DNA of 46,373 nt from Actinoplanes sp. M2I2 (GTDB lineage Bacteria; Actinomycetota; Actinomycetes; Mycobacteriales; Micromonosporaceae), in assembly GCF_023544445.1 (NCBI RefSeq), contig NZ_JALPVJ010000039.1:1-46373 (forward strand), written 5' to 3'. A program made the position numbers and the translations under genes. A model generated the notes under the pieces. The model had not been told where the DNA came from. It saw only the letters and a list, made by a program, of their open reading frames with translations, and searched no databases. Each line of letters opens with the position of its first letter. Position 1 is the stretch's first letter. This document shows, piece by piece, positions 23,515-31,442 of this stretch.

Positions 23515-24420
23515 CTACTTCTTGGAAGCCGGGGCCGCGCTCTCGCCGGCCTCGTCACCCGCGCCCGCTTCCTCGCCGGCACCGGCCTCTTCACCAGCGC
23601 CGGCTTCCTCGCCCGCGCCGGCCTCTTCACCGGCACCAGCGTCCTCGCCGGCACCGGCTTCCTCACCAGCGCCCGCGTCCTCGCCGCCGAGGCCGGCCGC
23701 AGCCTTGGCGTCGGCCAGCGCCAGGCAGGCCTGCAGCAGGCTCTGCTGCGCGGAGGCGACAGCCTTGGCCGCAGCAGCGGCCGCGTCACCAGCGCCGGCC
23801 TCTTCGCCCGCGCCCGCTTCCTCACCGGCACCAGCCTCTTCACCCGCGCCGGCCTCTTCACCAGCACCGGCCTCTTCGCCGGCGCCCGCTTCCTCGCCGG
23901 CACCCGCCTCTTCACCAGCGCCCGCGTCCTCGGCCGCACCGGCCTTCTCGCCGGCCGCCTTCTCGCCCTTCGCGGCGCCGGCCTTCAGGGTCTTGGCCCA
24001 CTTCTTGGCCTGAGCCTTGTTCTGGGCCTTGGCCGCGGGAGAACCGGCCGCAGCCTCCTCGCCGGCTTCCTCACCGCCGCCAGCGGCAGCCGCCGCGTCG
24101 GCCGCGAAAGTGTCGCAGGCAGCCACGAACGTCGCGGCGGAAGCGGCGGCCGCGTCGCCGGGCGCCTGCTCCTCGGCCGGGGCGAGCTCCTCGCCGTCGC
24201 AGACCACCGCGCCGGCGTTGACCTGCACGTCCGTGCACTGCGACACGTCGAACTGCTGACCGTCCACAGTCACGAGGTCCACAGCTTTGGTGTCGGTGGC
24301 GGCCGAAGCCAGCTGCACCCCGGCCACACCCATGGCGACAACCACGCCCGCGACCACCACCGCGCCGATTGTCTTACGCCGGTTGCCGTCGTTCCCTCGT
24401 CGGTACGTGCGGGACCTCAT
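23515..24420 (-). CDS. Secreted Ala/Gly/Glu-rich repeat protein with Cys-helix modules
   Basis: 301 residues. Signal peptide: basic start (RRGNDGNRRK), hydrophobic stretch 19-37, likely cleavage after QLASA (residue 40). A short conserved region follows (DLVTVDGQQFD...QC...VVCDGEE) with two Cys. Then two modules repeat: an Ala-rich helix with one Cys (residues 92-113 and about 217-243) followed by acidic EEAGAG hexads (residues 164-211 and 247-294). A Lys/Ala segment (130-160) separates the first helix from its hexads. ATG 24420 has GAGGAG just upstream. It is probably exported to the cell surface; no known family recognised. Confidence 0.75.
   Translation of the reverse strand: MRSRTYRRGNDGNRRKTIGAVVVAGVVVAMGVAGVQLASAATDTKAVDLVTVDGQQFDVSQCTDVQVNAGAVVCDGEELAPAEEQAPGDAAAASAATFVAACDTFAADAAAAAGGGEEAGEEAAAGSPAAKAQNKAQAKKWAKTLKAGAAKGEKAAGEKAGAAEDAGAGEEAGAGEEAGAGEEAGAGEEAGAGEEAGAGEEAGAGEEAGAGDAAAAAAKAVASAQQSLLQACLALADAKAAAGLGGEDAGAGEEAGAGEDAGAGEEAGAGEEAGAGEEAGAGEEAGAGDEAGESAAPASKK
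23539..23682. repeat. 18-bp repeats encoding acidic hexads (second block)
   Basis: Tandem 18-base units encode E(E/D)AGAG hexads, residues 247-294 of the secreted repeat protein. Units differ mainly at third codon positions, so the protein sequence is conserved more than the DNA. Confidence 0.85.
23788..23931. repeat. 18-bp repeats encoding acidic hexads (first block)
   Basis: Eight hexads (one EDAGAG and seven EEAGAG), residues 164-211 of the same protein. Alternating Gly and Glu codon choices distinguish the units. Confidence 0.85.
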
Positions 24421-25065
24421 GACCACTCCTCGTCGTCGGACGTCGATGTCACCGGTGTTGCGGGCCAGTACGGCGCTCACCCGCCGCCCGGTTCAACGCC
24501 CTTCCCCACCAGACCCCCCAAAACGACGCTTGCAGGCCAGCAAATGCCCAGCTCAGACTGCCTGCTAGAAAATCTTGAAAATTAGCGCGCCGCGGGGCAG
24601 CGACCGCCTCCCTCGCCCACAGAGAGGACGGCGATGAGCACCTCCGGCCGGGGCCTGGTCCACCCACCCACGAGACAGGCCGACGCTCGTGACAAGTTGG
24701 CGGTGGAGCCGGGCCCTGATCTGCCTACGCCGTTTCAACCAGCGCCGGCCACGTCGGCGCGCAGTCCCGTATGTGACGCCGGTCGGGCAATGCCCGCCGG
24801 TCACGGTCACGACAGAAGGCGAAAGTGTCAACGGTGACCCCGCGCGGAATAGATTTTCCGGAATGACCCGACGCCGTTATCTCATGACGGCGTCGGGTCA
24901 CAGCACGGGTAAGAAGCTGCGCGCAAAGCCCGGATTGTCAGCTCCAAAGAGTACTGGTCTCCTGGCCGCCACTTCTCCGGCGCGACTGCCGATGGTGGCA
25001 GCCGCACCCGACCTGCTTTCCCAGCGACAGAGCTCTACAGGGATGATGCGCCCTCGAAACGCTTC
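24421..25065. other. Gene-poor region
   Basis: 645 bases. The part next to 24420 should hold the repeat-protein promoter. Around 24565-24585 the sequence is AT-rich for this genome. A perfect 14-bp hairpin lies at 24864-24900. Open frames in both directions have no ribosome sites or protein-like composition, and I support no gene here. Confidence 0.5.
24864..24900. terminator. Strong hairpin terminator
   Basis: A 14-bp perfect stem (24864-24877 with 24887-24900) and a 9-base loop, about 165 bases past the stop of the 126-residue hypothetical gene (minus strand), which it probably terminates. Confidence 0.65.
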
Positions 25066-25446
25066 CTACGCCACGGTGGCGCTTTTCCATGCTGTGGCCC
25101 TGGCCGCAAAGGCCAACCGGTATTCCTCGGCCAGCTGCGGCAAGCGGCCCAGGTACCAACCTTCGTCGCTGCTCATCGCGACGGTGATCCCGGTCGACGA
25201 CCCGTTGTCGTCCAGGGTTATTTCAGCCCTCATCGGCAACCGGGACGCGAGATCGGACTGAAATATTCCCCATAGCCTCAGTCGGAGCCTGGATCCGAAA
25301 TGCGCCACAATCTTGCTTGCGGACGAATGGTCGACGGAACCCTTCGACAGTTCCACCTCTGCCACCATTCGCGCGAAGACCTGCTCTACAGGTAAAGGCG
25401 CGCCCCACTGTTCCACAAAGACGTATGGTTTCTTGAGAGCGGCCAT
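25066..25446 (-). CDS. Hypothetical protein, unrecognised
   Basis: 126 residues, soluble, mixed charge. It begins MAALKKPYVFVEQWGAPLP and contains FGSRLRLRLWGIF and a DEGWYLGRLPQLAEEYR stretch. No domain recognised. Its DNA is visibly less GC-rich than the neighbours, suggesting transfer. ATG 25446 was chosen because TATACT lies exactly six bases upstream of it on the minus strand, the geometry of a leaderless promoter; no ribosome site is present. Confidence 0.6.
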   Translation of the reverse strand: MAALKKPYVFVEQWGAPLPVEQVFARMVAEVELSKGSVDHSSASKIVAHFGSRLRLRLWGIFQSDLASRLPMRAEITLDDNGSSTGITVAMSSDEGWYLGRLPQLAEEYRLAFAARATAWKSATVA

Positions 25447-25452
25447 CGAGGG

Positions 25453-25458
25453 AGTATA
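25453..25458 (-). promoter_or_regulatory. Probable -10 box for leaderless transcription
   Basis: TATACT on the minus strand, six bases before the ATG of the 126-residue gene. Transcription would begin at the start codon. A matching -35 element is not obvious. Confidence 0.5.
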
Positions 25459-25648
25459 GGGTCCGACACGCCGATCCGCCGCCGGGCAAGGTCGGCATCG
25501 AAAATGGACCGGCTCCACGAGGCGGCGCGGTGCGGAGTCGGCGCACCGATGCCAGATAACGGCCGAAATCGCGGCACCTCGATGGTCCCGGCACTCGACC
25601 GCGATGGCATCACATCACGGGCCATGGGCGGACCGACTGGCAGGAATC

Positions 25649-25680
25649 GAACGCGGGCCGGTGGCGGCCGGCCCGCGTTC
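25649..25680. terminator. Terminator of the pyrG-NUDIX operon
   Basis: A 13-bp perfect GC-rich stem (25649-25661 with 25668-25680) and a 6-base loop, seven bases past the NUDIX stop codon on the minus strand. Confidence 0.8.
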
Positions 25681-25687
25681 GCCCGGA

Positions 25688-26284
25688 TCAGATGGCCGGT
25701 GTGTCGGCCGGCCGCAACGTCGCCCAGCCCTCGTCGCGCGCCCGCGCCGCCGCGAGCAGACCGCCCACGGCCGCCGCGTTGGTGATCTCGCCGCGCGAGA
25801 TCATGGCCACGGCCTCGTCGAGGTCGATCCAGGCGATCTCGAGGTCGGCTTCCTCGTCCGTACGCTCGTAGCGCTCGTCCTCCCGCACCGGCGTCAGCTC
25901 CCGGGCCAGGAAGATCCGGATCGTCTCGTCGGCGAAGCCCGGCGACGTGTAGAGGTCGATCAGCAGGTGCCACCGGCCGGCCCGCAGGTCGGCCTCCTCG
26001 GCCAGCTCGCGGGCGGCCGCCACTTCCAGACCTTCACCCTGGACGTCGCGCAACCCGGCGGGCAGCTCCCACAGCCGCTGCCCCACCGCGTGCCGGTACT
26101 GCTTGATCAGCACGACCCGGCCGACCTCGTCGAGCGCGACCACGCCGACCGCGCCCTTGTTCTGCACGACGTCGCGCTGGGCGGTGCGCCCGTTGGACAT
26201 CGTCACCTCGTCGGTGAAGACGCTGAAGATCGGGCCCTCGTACTTGGCCACCCGCGAGCGCGTCTCGTGCTGGAACGAGGTCAC
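25688..26284 (-). CDS. NUDIX hydrolase, ADP-ribose pyrophosphatase type
   Basis: 198 residues. The N-terminal region (VAKYEGPIFSVFTDEV) is typical of ADP-ribose pyrophosphatases. The box GLRDVQGEGLEVAAARELAEEAD has the one-residue-longer first spacer that I recall for the M. tuberculosis ADPRase Rv1700, also next to pyrG. Predicted reaction: ADP-ribose to AMP plus ribose-5-phosphate. The start is GTG at 26284, overlapping the pyrG stop as GTGA; the long open frame upstream is the pyrG shadow. Confidence 0.92.
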   Translation of the reverse strand: MTSFQHETRSRVAKYEGPIFSVFTDEVTMSNGRTAQRDVVQNKGAVGVVALDEVGRVVLIKQYRHAVGQRLWELPAGLRDVQGEGLEVAAARELAEEADLRAGRWHLLIDLYTSPGFADETIRIFLARELTPVREDERYERTDEEADLEIAWIDLDEAVAMISRGEITNAAAVGGLLAAARARDEGWATLRPADTPAI

Positions 26285-27960
26285 GACGCTTCCACCGGCA
26301 GCTCGTCCGCCGCCGCGTACCCGATGGCCGCCTTGACCAGGCCGTCGAAGAGCGGGTGGGGACGGGTGGGCCGGCTCTTGAGCTCGGGGTGCGCCTGCGT
26401 CGCCACGAAGTACGGGTGGGTCGCGCGGTCGAGCTCGATGAACTCGACGAGCCGGCCGTCGGGCGAGGTGCCCGAGAAGACCAGGCCGGCGTCGGCCAGC
26501 TTCGCGCGGTAGTCGTTGTTGACCTCGTAGCGGTGACGGTGCCGCTCGGAGATGTCGGTCGAGCCGTACACCTCGGCGACGATCGAGCCTTCCTGCAGCG
26601 CGGCGGGGTAGGCGCCCAGCCGCATCGTGCCGCCCAGGTCGCCCTTGCCGGCCACGATGTCCTCCTGGTCGGCCATCGTGGAGATCACCGGGTAGGGGGC
26701 CTGCTCGTCGAACTCCAGGGAGTTGGCCCCGGCCAGCCCGGCCAGGTGCCGGGCGGCGTCGATCGTCATGCACTGCAGACCGAGGCAGATGCCCAGGATC
26801 GGGATCTGGTGCTCCCGGGCGTACCGGGAAGTGTTGATCTTGCCCTCGATGCCGCGGACGCCGAAGCCGCCGGGGATGACGATGCCGTCGACGCCCTTGA
26901 GAGCCGCGGCCGCGCCGGCCGTGGTCTCGCAGTCGTCGCTCGGCACCCAGCGCAGCTGGATCTTGACGTTGTTGCCGAAGCCGGCGGCCCGGATGGCCTC
27001 GCTGACCGACAGGTAAGCGTCGGGCAGGTCGACGTACTTGCCGACGAGCGCGACGGTGATGGTGCGCTTCGGGTGGTGCACCCGGTTGAGCAGGTCGTCC
27101 CACGTCGTCCAGTTCACGTCGCGGAAGGACAGACCCAGCCGCCGTACGACATAGGCGTCCAGCCCCTCGCGGTGCAGCACCTTGGGAATGTCGTAGATGC
27201 TGGGCGCGTCGGGCGCGGCCACCACGGCCTCACGGTCGACGTCGCAGTAGAGCGCCAGCTTGTGCTTGAGCTTCTCGGGGATCTCGCGATCGCTGCGGCA
27301 GACCAGCGCGTCGGGCTGGATGCCGATGTTGCGCAGCGCCGCCACCGAGTGCTGCGTCGGCTTGGTCTTGAGCTCGCCCGACGGGGCCAGGTAGGGCACC
27401 AGCGAGACGTGCAGGTAGAACACCCGGTCGCGGCCGACCTCGTGGCGCACCTGGCGGATCGCCTCGAGGAACGGCAGCGATTCCATGTCGCCGACCGTGC
27501 CGCCGACCTCGGTGATCACGACGTCGGGCTTGCGGCCGCTCTCGTCGGGGTCGGCCATCGCGAAGATGCGCGACTTGATCTCGTTGGTGACGTGCGGGAT
27601 GACCTGGACGGTGTCGCCGAGGTACTCGCCGCGGCGCTCCTTGGCGATGACCGCCGAGTAGACCTGACCGGTGGTGACGTTCGCCTTGCCGGACAGCGAC
27701 CGGTCGAGGAACCGCTCGTAGTGGCCGACGTCGAGGTCGGTCTCGGCCCCGTCCTCGGTCACGAAGACCTCGCCGTGCTGGAACGGGTTCATGGTGCCCG
27801 GATCGACGTTCAGGTAGGGGTCGAGCTTCTGCATGACGACCCGGAGCCCGCGCGCGGTCAGAAGATTACCGAGGCTGGAGGCGGTCAGGCCCTTGCCCAG
27901 CGAGGAGGCGACGCCCCCGGTGACGAAGATGTGCCGCGTTTCGCGCACTGATGAGGCCAA
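26281..27960 (-). CDS. pyrG: CTP synthase
   Basis: Makes CTP from UTP, ATP and glutamine. 559 residues. The synthase domain (1-270) starts HIFVTGGVASSLGKG and contains LDPYLNVDPGTM. The class-I glutaminase domain has the Cys nucleophile in GICLGLQCM and the HPE pair in QAHPELKSRP. TTG at 27960 was chosen because GGGAG lies eight bases before it and the product aligns with the family; an ATG 18 codons upstream would add a Pro/Arg/Gln-rich leader. Translation is coupled to the NUDIX gene. Confidence 0.96.
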   Translation of the reverse strand: MASSVRETRHIFVTGGVASSLGKGLTASSLGNLLTARGLRVVMQKLDPYLNVDPGTMNPFQHGEVFVTEDGAETDLDVGHYERFLDRSLSGKANVTTGQVYSAVIAKERRGEYLGDTVQVIPHVTNEIKSRIFAMADPDESGRKPDVVITEVGGTVGDMESLPFLEAIRQVRHEVGRDRVFYLHVSLVPYLAPSGELKTKPTQHSVAALRNIGIQPDALVCRSDREIPEKLKHKLALYCDVDREAVVAAPDAPSIYDIPKVLHREGLDAYVVRRLGLSFRDVNWTTWDDLLNRVHHPKRTITVALVGKYVDLPDAYLSVSEAIRAAGFGNNVKIQLRWVPSDDCETTAGAAAALKGVDGIVIPGGFGVRGIEGKINTSRYAREHQIPILGICLGLQCMTIDAARHLAGLAGANSLEFDEQAPYPVISTMADQEDIVAGKGDLGGTMRLGAYPAALQEGSIVAEVYGSTDISERHRHRYEVNNDYRAKLADAGLVFSGTSPDGRLVEFIELDRATHPYFVATQAHPELKSRPTRPHPLFDGLVKAAIGYAAADELPVEAS

Positions 27961-28092
27961 GGCCCTGCTCCCGTGGTCGCCTGATTGTGACTGCGGCCGG
28001 GGCCTGGGCCCCATCCACGGGAGTCCACCGTAACACCTGCGGCGACGGCCGCACGTTCGGCCTGCTCGCGACGCGTGTCCGCAGTCACGCGA

Positions 28093-30321
28093 TTACACAC
28101 CCCGAACGGGTGAAGCGGTAGGTTCCGGCTCGCGCAAGCCTGGCCCGCCGGGGCCATCCGTCTCCCCTTCGGGCCGCGTACGGTCGGCCGCGTGCTGCAA
28201 CACGCGGAGCGCGGTGAGCACCGCAGTCGGCACCGCTGCGGCCGCCGCGGCCCCGGCGACGGTCAGCGCCGATCCGTTGAGCACGCCCGCGATCAGGGTC
28301 GCCACCGTCACCCCGGCGCCGGCCGCCCGCAGCGCCGGATGCAGCCCGAAGAGCCGGTTGAGGCCGCCCCACGGGGAGAACTGGCAGAACGCCAGCATCA
28401 GCACCCCGGCGATGGCCAGGATCGTCAGCGGGCTGTCCAGCAGCGCCTGCCCGTTGGCGGTGGCGGTGCGCTGCATGGCCGGCCCGGCGGTGCCGTTGCC
28501 CAGCTCGGTCAGCAGCCGTCCGACGATGCCCTGGTCGGCCGCCGGGCGGCGCAGGTCGACCACCGCGAAGGCGATGGTGACGGCCAGACCGGCGAGCGCG
28601 GCCCAGGCGAAACGGGGGAAGGTCAGCCAGCCGCCGGTGGTGATCGCGGCGGCCACGCAGACGCCGGCCGTCACGGCGATCGCGCCGACCGGGTCGGCTC
28701 CCATGTAGGGGCTGCCGACGACGACCACGCCGATCCCGCCGAGCAGCACGACGACGACCGGGCGCCACTGCTTGGTGACCCACTGGGCCAGCGAGCCGGC
28801 CAGCACGAGCAGCCCGGTGACGAAGACGCCCAGACCCACGCCGCCGACGCCCGCGTACCGGCCGCCGAACACCGCCGAGTAGCCGGCCACCCCGTTGAGC
28901 TGCAGCTGGGCGCCGGTGAGCAGATCCAGCCCGACGACCAGGGCGCCGATGGCGGCGACCGCGCCCATCGGCCACAGGGTGCGCCCGTACCGGGGCGCGA
29001 ACCGCACCAGCGCGGTGCCGATCACGATGAACAACCCGGTGACGCCGCCGAACACCCAGGCCGGGTGGCCGAACCGCCACCACGGCGTCGCGTCGGCCAG
29101 CAGGGCGGCCGGGATGGCCAGCGCGGCGGCGATCAGGGCCAGCTCGAGGACGGCGACCAGCCGCGCCGGCGGCAGCGCCGGGCCGCGCGGCCCGGTGTGC
29201 CGGCGCGCGCGCACCATCACGGGGACGGCCAGCAGGAACAGCAGGATCTGGAGCCCGGCCAGCACCTTGAAGAAGATGCCGGCGACCGCGTTCTGGGCCA
29301 GGGCCCGCTGGTCGGCGTTGTGCACGCCCAGCATCGCGTCGGCGACGTCGGCCGGCCGGTCCTCGACCACCGTGGCCGGTCGTCCGGCGAACAGCTTCTC
29401 GGGGGCAGGCCGGCCCAGCGCCGTGAGCACCGTCGGGGCCAGGTCGATCAGCTGCAGGTAGCCGTCGCGGCCGGTGCCGGCCGAGGTGAGCCAGCCGCCG
29501 TTCCAGCCGTCCCCCTCGGCGATGGCCACGTGCAGGCGCGCCGGGCGCTCGGTGTCGGACACCCCGGCGATCAGCAGCAGGGAGCGGGGCGGGCGGGCCG
29601 CGACGACCCGGGCCAGGGTGGCGTCGGCCGCGCGCACGGCCTGCTGCCGCTGGTCGCCCGAGCCGGACACCGTGCCCAGGTCGACGACGCTGAGGTTGCA
29701 CTGGGTGAGCAGGCCCGCGGGGTCGGCGGGCAGCGACGGCCGGTACTTGTCGACCCGGCCGAACGGGCGGGCGGCGGCCATCGCCGCGGGCGGCCCGAAG
29801 GCGTAGGTGCAGCGCACCGACTCGGCCAGGGCGCCGGGCACGGCCCCGTACGGCAGCCGGTCCTGGTTGTTCTGCACCACGGAACGCTGCTCGGTGAGGT
29901 TGGCGCCGATGTCGTCGGGCTGGGTCAGGGCCGGCCCGGCGGGATCGCACCGGCTGCCCGTGGCGCGCCGGGGCCAGGCCGCGTAGTTGCCCGCGCCGAG
30001 CGTGAGCCACCCGTCGGAGGGACAGGTCACCCGCATCGCCGAGCGCACCGACAGCCAGCCGATCGAGCCCTTGGTCGCCTCCTGCCACAGCGTGGGCGTG
30101 CGCTGCGGGTCGAGGTCGTCCCAGCGCAGGCCGGCCGATGCGGCCACGATCACGTAGTCGGCGCTGCCGGTGTTGTTGTCGGCGGCCGGGCGCACCGCCA
30201 GACCGGCCAGGGAGGCCACCGCGATCAGCCCGACCATCAGGTAGGGCACCCAGGCCGCGGTCCGCCGCCCGGCCGGCGCCGACACGCGGCGGACCCGGCG
30301 GAACCGGTCGAGGGCCTTCAC
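28093..30321 (-). CDS. Polytopic membrane protein with an extracytoplasmic alkaline-phosphatase-like domain
   Basis: 742 residues. After one membrane segment (about 24-46), residues 50-345 form a soluble domain with alkaline-phosphatase/sulfatase-like features: GLRWDDLDP near the start, TCPSDGWLTLGAGN (candidate nucleophile region) and LIDLAPTVLTALG near the end. The C-terminal half (355-715) has about ten membrane helices. Such proteins act on lipid-linked or envelope substrates; the reaction here is unknown. GTG 30321 overlaps the glycosyltransferase stop as GTGA. It is the last gene of the four-gene block between steB and pyrG. Confidence 0.8.
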   Translation of the reverse strand: MKALDRFRRVRRVSAPAGRRTAAWVPYLMVGLIAVASLAGLAVRPAADNNTGSADYVIVAASAGLRWDDLDPQRTPTLWQEATKGSIGWLSVRSAMRVTCPSDGWLTLGAGNYAAWPRRATGSRCDPAGPALTQPDDIGANLTEQRSVVQNNQDRLPYGAVPGALAESVRCTYAFGPPAAMAAARPFGRVDKYRPSLPADPAGLLTQCNLSVVDLGTVSGSGDQRQQAVRAADATLARVVAARPPRSLLLIAGVSDTERPARLHVAIAEGDGWNGGWLTSAGTGRDGYLQLIDLAPTVLTALGRPAPEKLFAGRPATVVEDRPADVADAMLGVHNADQRALAQNAVAGIFFKVLAGLQILLFLLAVPVMVRARRHTGPRGPALPPARLVAVLELALIAAALAIPAALLADATPWWRFGHPAWVFGGVTGLFIVIGTALVRFAPRYGRTLWPMGAVAAIGALVVGLDLLTGAQLQLNGVAGYSAVFGGRYAGVGGVGLGVFVTGLLVLAGSLAQWVTKQWRPVVVVLLGGIGVVVVGSPYMGADPVGAIAVTAGVCVAAAITTGGWLTFPRFAWAALAGLAVTIAFAVVDLRRPAADQGIVGRLLTELGNGTAGPAMQRTATANGQALLDSPLTILAIAGVLMLAFCQFSPWGGLNRLFGLHPALRAAGAGVTVATLIAGVLNGSALTVAGAAAAAAVPTAVLTALRVLQHAADRTRPEGETDGPGGPGLREPEPTASPVRGV

Positions 30322-31424
30322 CGGGCGCTCGTCACTTCGGCGTACGCGGCCAGCACGTCGGCGACCGTGTCGGCCTCCCGCGGCCAGGTCGCCGCCTGCT
30401 CGGGCCCGCGGGCCGCGTAATCGGCACGCAGCGCCGGGTCCGAGAGCATGTCGCGGACGGCGTTGTCGAGCGCGTCGACGTCGTCGGGCGGGATCAGCAC
30501 GGCCGCGTCACCGACCAGCCCCGGCAGCCCGCCCACCGCCGTGCTGATCAGCGGGACGCCCGACTCGAGGGCCTCCTGGGCGAACAGCTGACGGGCCTCC
30601 CAGTCGCTGGTGATGACCGCGAGGTCGGCCCCGAGCAGCAGGTCGGCGACGTCGTTGCGCCGCCCGAGCAGGTGGAACGGCGCGTGCTTCCGCGACGCCC
30701 GCTGGGCCAGGAACATGTAGCTGGGGCCGGACCCGGCGACCACGACGACCGGCGCCGGGTCGAGCTCGCGCCACCGGGCCGACGCGTCGACCAGCAGGTC
30801 GTAACGCTTCTGCGGGTGCAGGCGGCCGACCGAGAGGATCAGCGGCGTCCGGGGGCGCAGGCGGAACTCGGCCCGCACGGCCGCCCGGGTGCGCCTGGGC
30901 AGCGGCAGGGCCGGCGCGGCGACGGCGCCCAGGCGGGCGTGCCGGGCGCCGAGCTCGGTGGCCCGCTCGACGAGGTCCTCCGAGGCGCCCAGCGTGAGCG
31001 TGGCGCTGCGGGCGACCACCCTCTCGACCAGCAGGGCGGCCTGCCCGCGCAGCCCCTTGCGGGACAGCACGGCGTTGTGCCAGGTGACGACCAGCGGGGT
31101 GCCGGAGCGGGCGAGCTGCGCGACGAAACCGGCCCGGAAGCCGTGCGCGTGGACCACGTCGGGGCGCCGCGCGGCCAGGGCGCCACGGAGCCGGCGGACG
31201 GCGTTCGCGTCCTGCGGGCCCGGGCCGGCCGGGATCTCGACGGGGACGAAGGTGGCGCCGGCGGCCGCGAAACCGAACAGCTCGTCGGTGGCCTCGGGAC
31301 CGCCCACCAGCACGTCGCAACCGGCCGCGACCAGGCCGCGGGCCAGCGAGGCGACGTGCTGGCCGACCCCGCCCGTGCTGGAGGCCAGCACCAGAGCCAC
31401 CGAACCACGCCAGTCGTCGCCCAC
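30318..31424 (-). CDS. GT4-family glycosyltransferase
   Basis: 368 residues, GT-B fold. N-terminal STGGVGQHVASLARGL is the glycine-rich acceptor-side loop; VVHAHGFRAG closes the first domain. The C-terminal donor domain has ILSVGRLHPQKRYDLLV and SDWEARQLFAQEALESGVP, the E-x7-E motif of GT4. It probably transfers a sugar from a nucleotide donor to a lipid-linked or envelope acceptor. GTG 31424 lies 18 bases after the MurJ-like stop; an in-frame GTG eight codons later is possible. Confidence 0.9.
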   Translation of the reverse strand: MGDDWRGSVALVLASSTGGVGQHVASLARGLVAAGCDVLVGGPEATDELFGFAAAGATFVPVEIPAGPGPQDANAVRRLRGALAARRPDVVHAHGFRAGFVAQLARSGTPLVVTWHNAVLSRKGLRGQAALLVERVVARSATLTLGASEDLVERATELGARHARLGAVAAPALPLPRRTRAAVRAEFRLRPRTPLILSVGRLHPQKRYDLLVDASARWRELDPAPVVVVAGSGPSYMFLAQRASRKHAPFHLLGRRNDVADLLLGADLAVITSDWEARQLFAQEALESGVPLISTAVGGLPGLVGDAAVLIPPDDVDALDNAVRDMLSDPALRADYAARGPEQAATWPREADTVADVLAAYAEVTSAR

Positions 31425-31442
31425 GAACTCCCCTTTTTTTCG

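Noticed and set aside
23342..24013. Plus-strand frame with PAPASS repeats
   Set aside because: It is the shadow of the 18-bp repeats of the secreted protein on the minus strand, which has the signal peptide and ribosome site.
24565..24831. 88-residue Arg-rich open frame on the minus strand
   Set aside because: No ribosome site, no protein-like pattern, and Arg-rich composition typical of out-of-frame GC-rich DNA.
25638..25652. A tRNA T-arm-like sequence (TGGCAGGAATCGAAC) near the NUDIX terminator
   Set aside because: No acceptor, D or anticodon arm can be built around it, and the expected CCA end reads CCG. Half of it belongs to the terminator stem. A tRNA remnant cannot be excluded but is not supported.
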